From Methylococcaceae bacterium (GTDB lineage: Bacteria; Pseudomonadota; Gammaproteobacteria; Methylococcales; Methylococcaceae): a DNA stretch of 5,469 nt. Under the pieces are notes generated by a model. That model saw only the letters and a list, made by a program, of their open reading frames with translations. It searched no databases and had not been told where the DNA came from. How positions within the stretch are numbered: position 1 is the first letter of the stretch; every line of letters starts with the position of its first letter. The position numbers were made by a program, and so were the translations under genes. The stretch spans positions 1 through 5,469 of the forward strand of contig SXQV01000124.1 in the NCBI GenBank assembly GCA_005792805.1, given 5' to 3'. Shown one piece after another: positions 5,323 through 5,469 of this stretch.

Positions 5323-5469
5323 TTATTTTATGATTCCACAGGCAATTCTGGAGCCCCCGGGCTGGTCGGCGTAATTGTCTGCGGCACCGTGAATAATCAG
5401 CGTGCGGCCTTTCAGGTCGCCGGATTTCAATCGGGCCGAATTGACGGGAGTCGCGGCGGAGCCGTCCGG
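5323..5469 (-). CDS. sodC: Cu/Zn superoxide dismutase-like protein, C-terminal part (starts outside the window)
   Basis: Only the last 48 codons and the TAA stop are present. They read SGDLKGRTLIIHGAADNYAD and then QPGGSRIACGIIK. This is the C-terminal core of the Cu/Zn superoxide dismutase family: the histidine of IIHGAADN corresponds to the last copper ligand, the arginine of GSRIACG to the active-site arginine that guides superoxide, and the cysteine to one half of the conserved disulfide. Such bacterial enzymes are normally periplasmic and convert superoxide to hydrogen peroxide and oxygen; the signal peptide would lie outside the window. The stretch from the copper histidine to the arginine is 15 residues, shorter than the roughly 19 to 23 I recall for classic bacterial and animal enzymes. 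It ends 70 bases before mptG on the same strand, with a REP-like palindrome between, and is probably a separate transcription unit. Confidence 0.88.
   Translation of the reverse strand, partial: PDGSAATPVNSARLKSGDLKGRTLIIHGAADNYADQPGGSRIACGIIK

Overview
The window is a compact chromosomal gene island for tetrahydromethanopterin (H4MPT)-linked one-carbon metabolism in a methylotrophic bacterium. Every gene lies on the minus strand, so transcription runs from position 5469 towards position 1. Formaldehyde-activating enzyme (Fae) and methenyl-H4MPT cyclohydrolase (Mch), together with cofactor-biosynthesis genes related to the orf4, orf17, orf5 and orf7 genes of Methylobacterium, are diagnostic of formaldehyde oxidation in methylotrophic and methanotrophic Proteobacteria. 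Moderate-to-high GC, the Fae N-terminus and the gene packing suggest a proteobacterial methylotroph, possibly a gammaproteobacterial methanotroph. That placement is inference; no taxonomic marker is present.

Layout in transcription order: (1) 5469-5323, the last 48 codons of a Cu/Zn superoxide dismutase-like protein; (2) 5322-5253, a 70-base gap holding a GTAG-headed palindrome that looks like a solitary REP element; (3) 5252-4266, mptG, beta-ribofuranosylaminobenzene 5'-phosphate synthase, TTG start; (4) 4248-3100, an ATP-grasp ligase of the Orf17 type, GTG start; (5) 3072-2077, mch, ATG start with a good Shine-Dalgarno; (6) 2077-1163, a RimK-like ATP-grasp ligase of the Orf5 type, GTG start overlapping the mch stop by one base; (7) 1166-303, a CitG-like protein of the Orf7 type, GTG start in a GTGA overlap; (8) a 147-base gap with a candidate promoter, two small hairpins and a T-rich tract in the would-be leader; (9) 155-1, the first 51 codons of fae, ATG start with a good Shine-Dalgarno.

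How the genes fit together: MptG builds the aryl-ribose core of H4MPT. The two ATP-grasp proteins and the CitG-like protein are genetically tied to making H4MPT and/or methylofuran, but their exact reactions are unsettled. Fae condenses formaldehyde with H4MPT, and Mch hydrolyses methenyl-H4MPT to formyl-H4MPT on the way to formate. The dehydrogenase (mtdA/mtdB) and the formyltransferase/hydrolase complex (ftr/fhc) are not in this window. I see no plus-strand gene, RNA gene, CRISPR array or transposase. The pathway itself is known; the open parts are the three unassigned biosynthetic enzymes, the fae leader and the REP-like palindrome.
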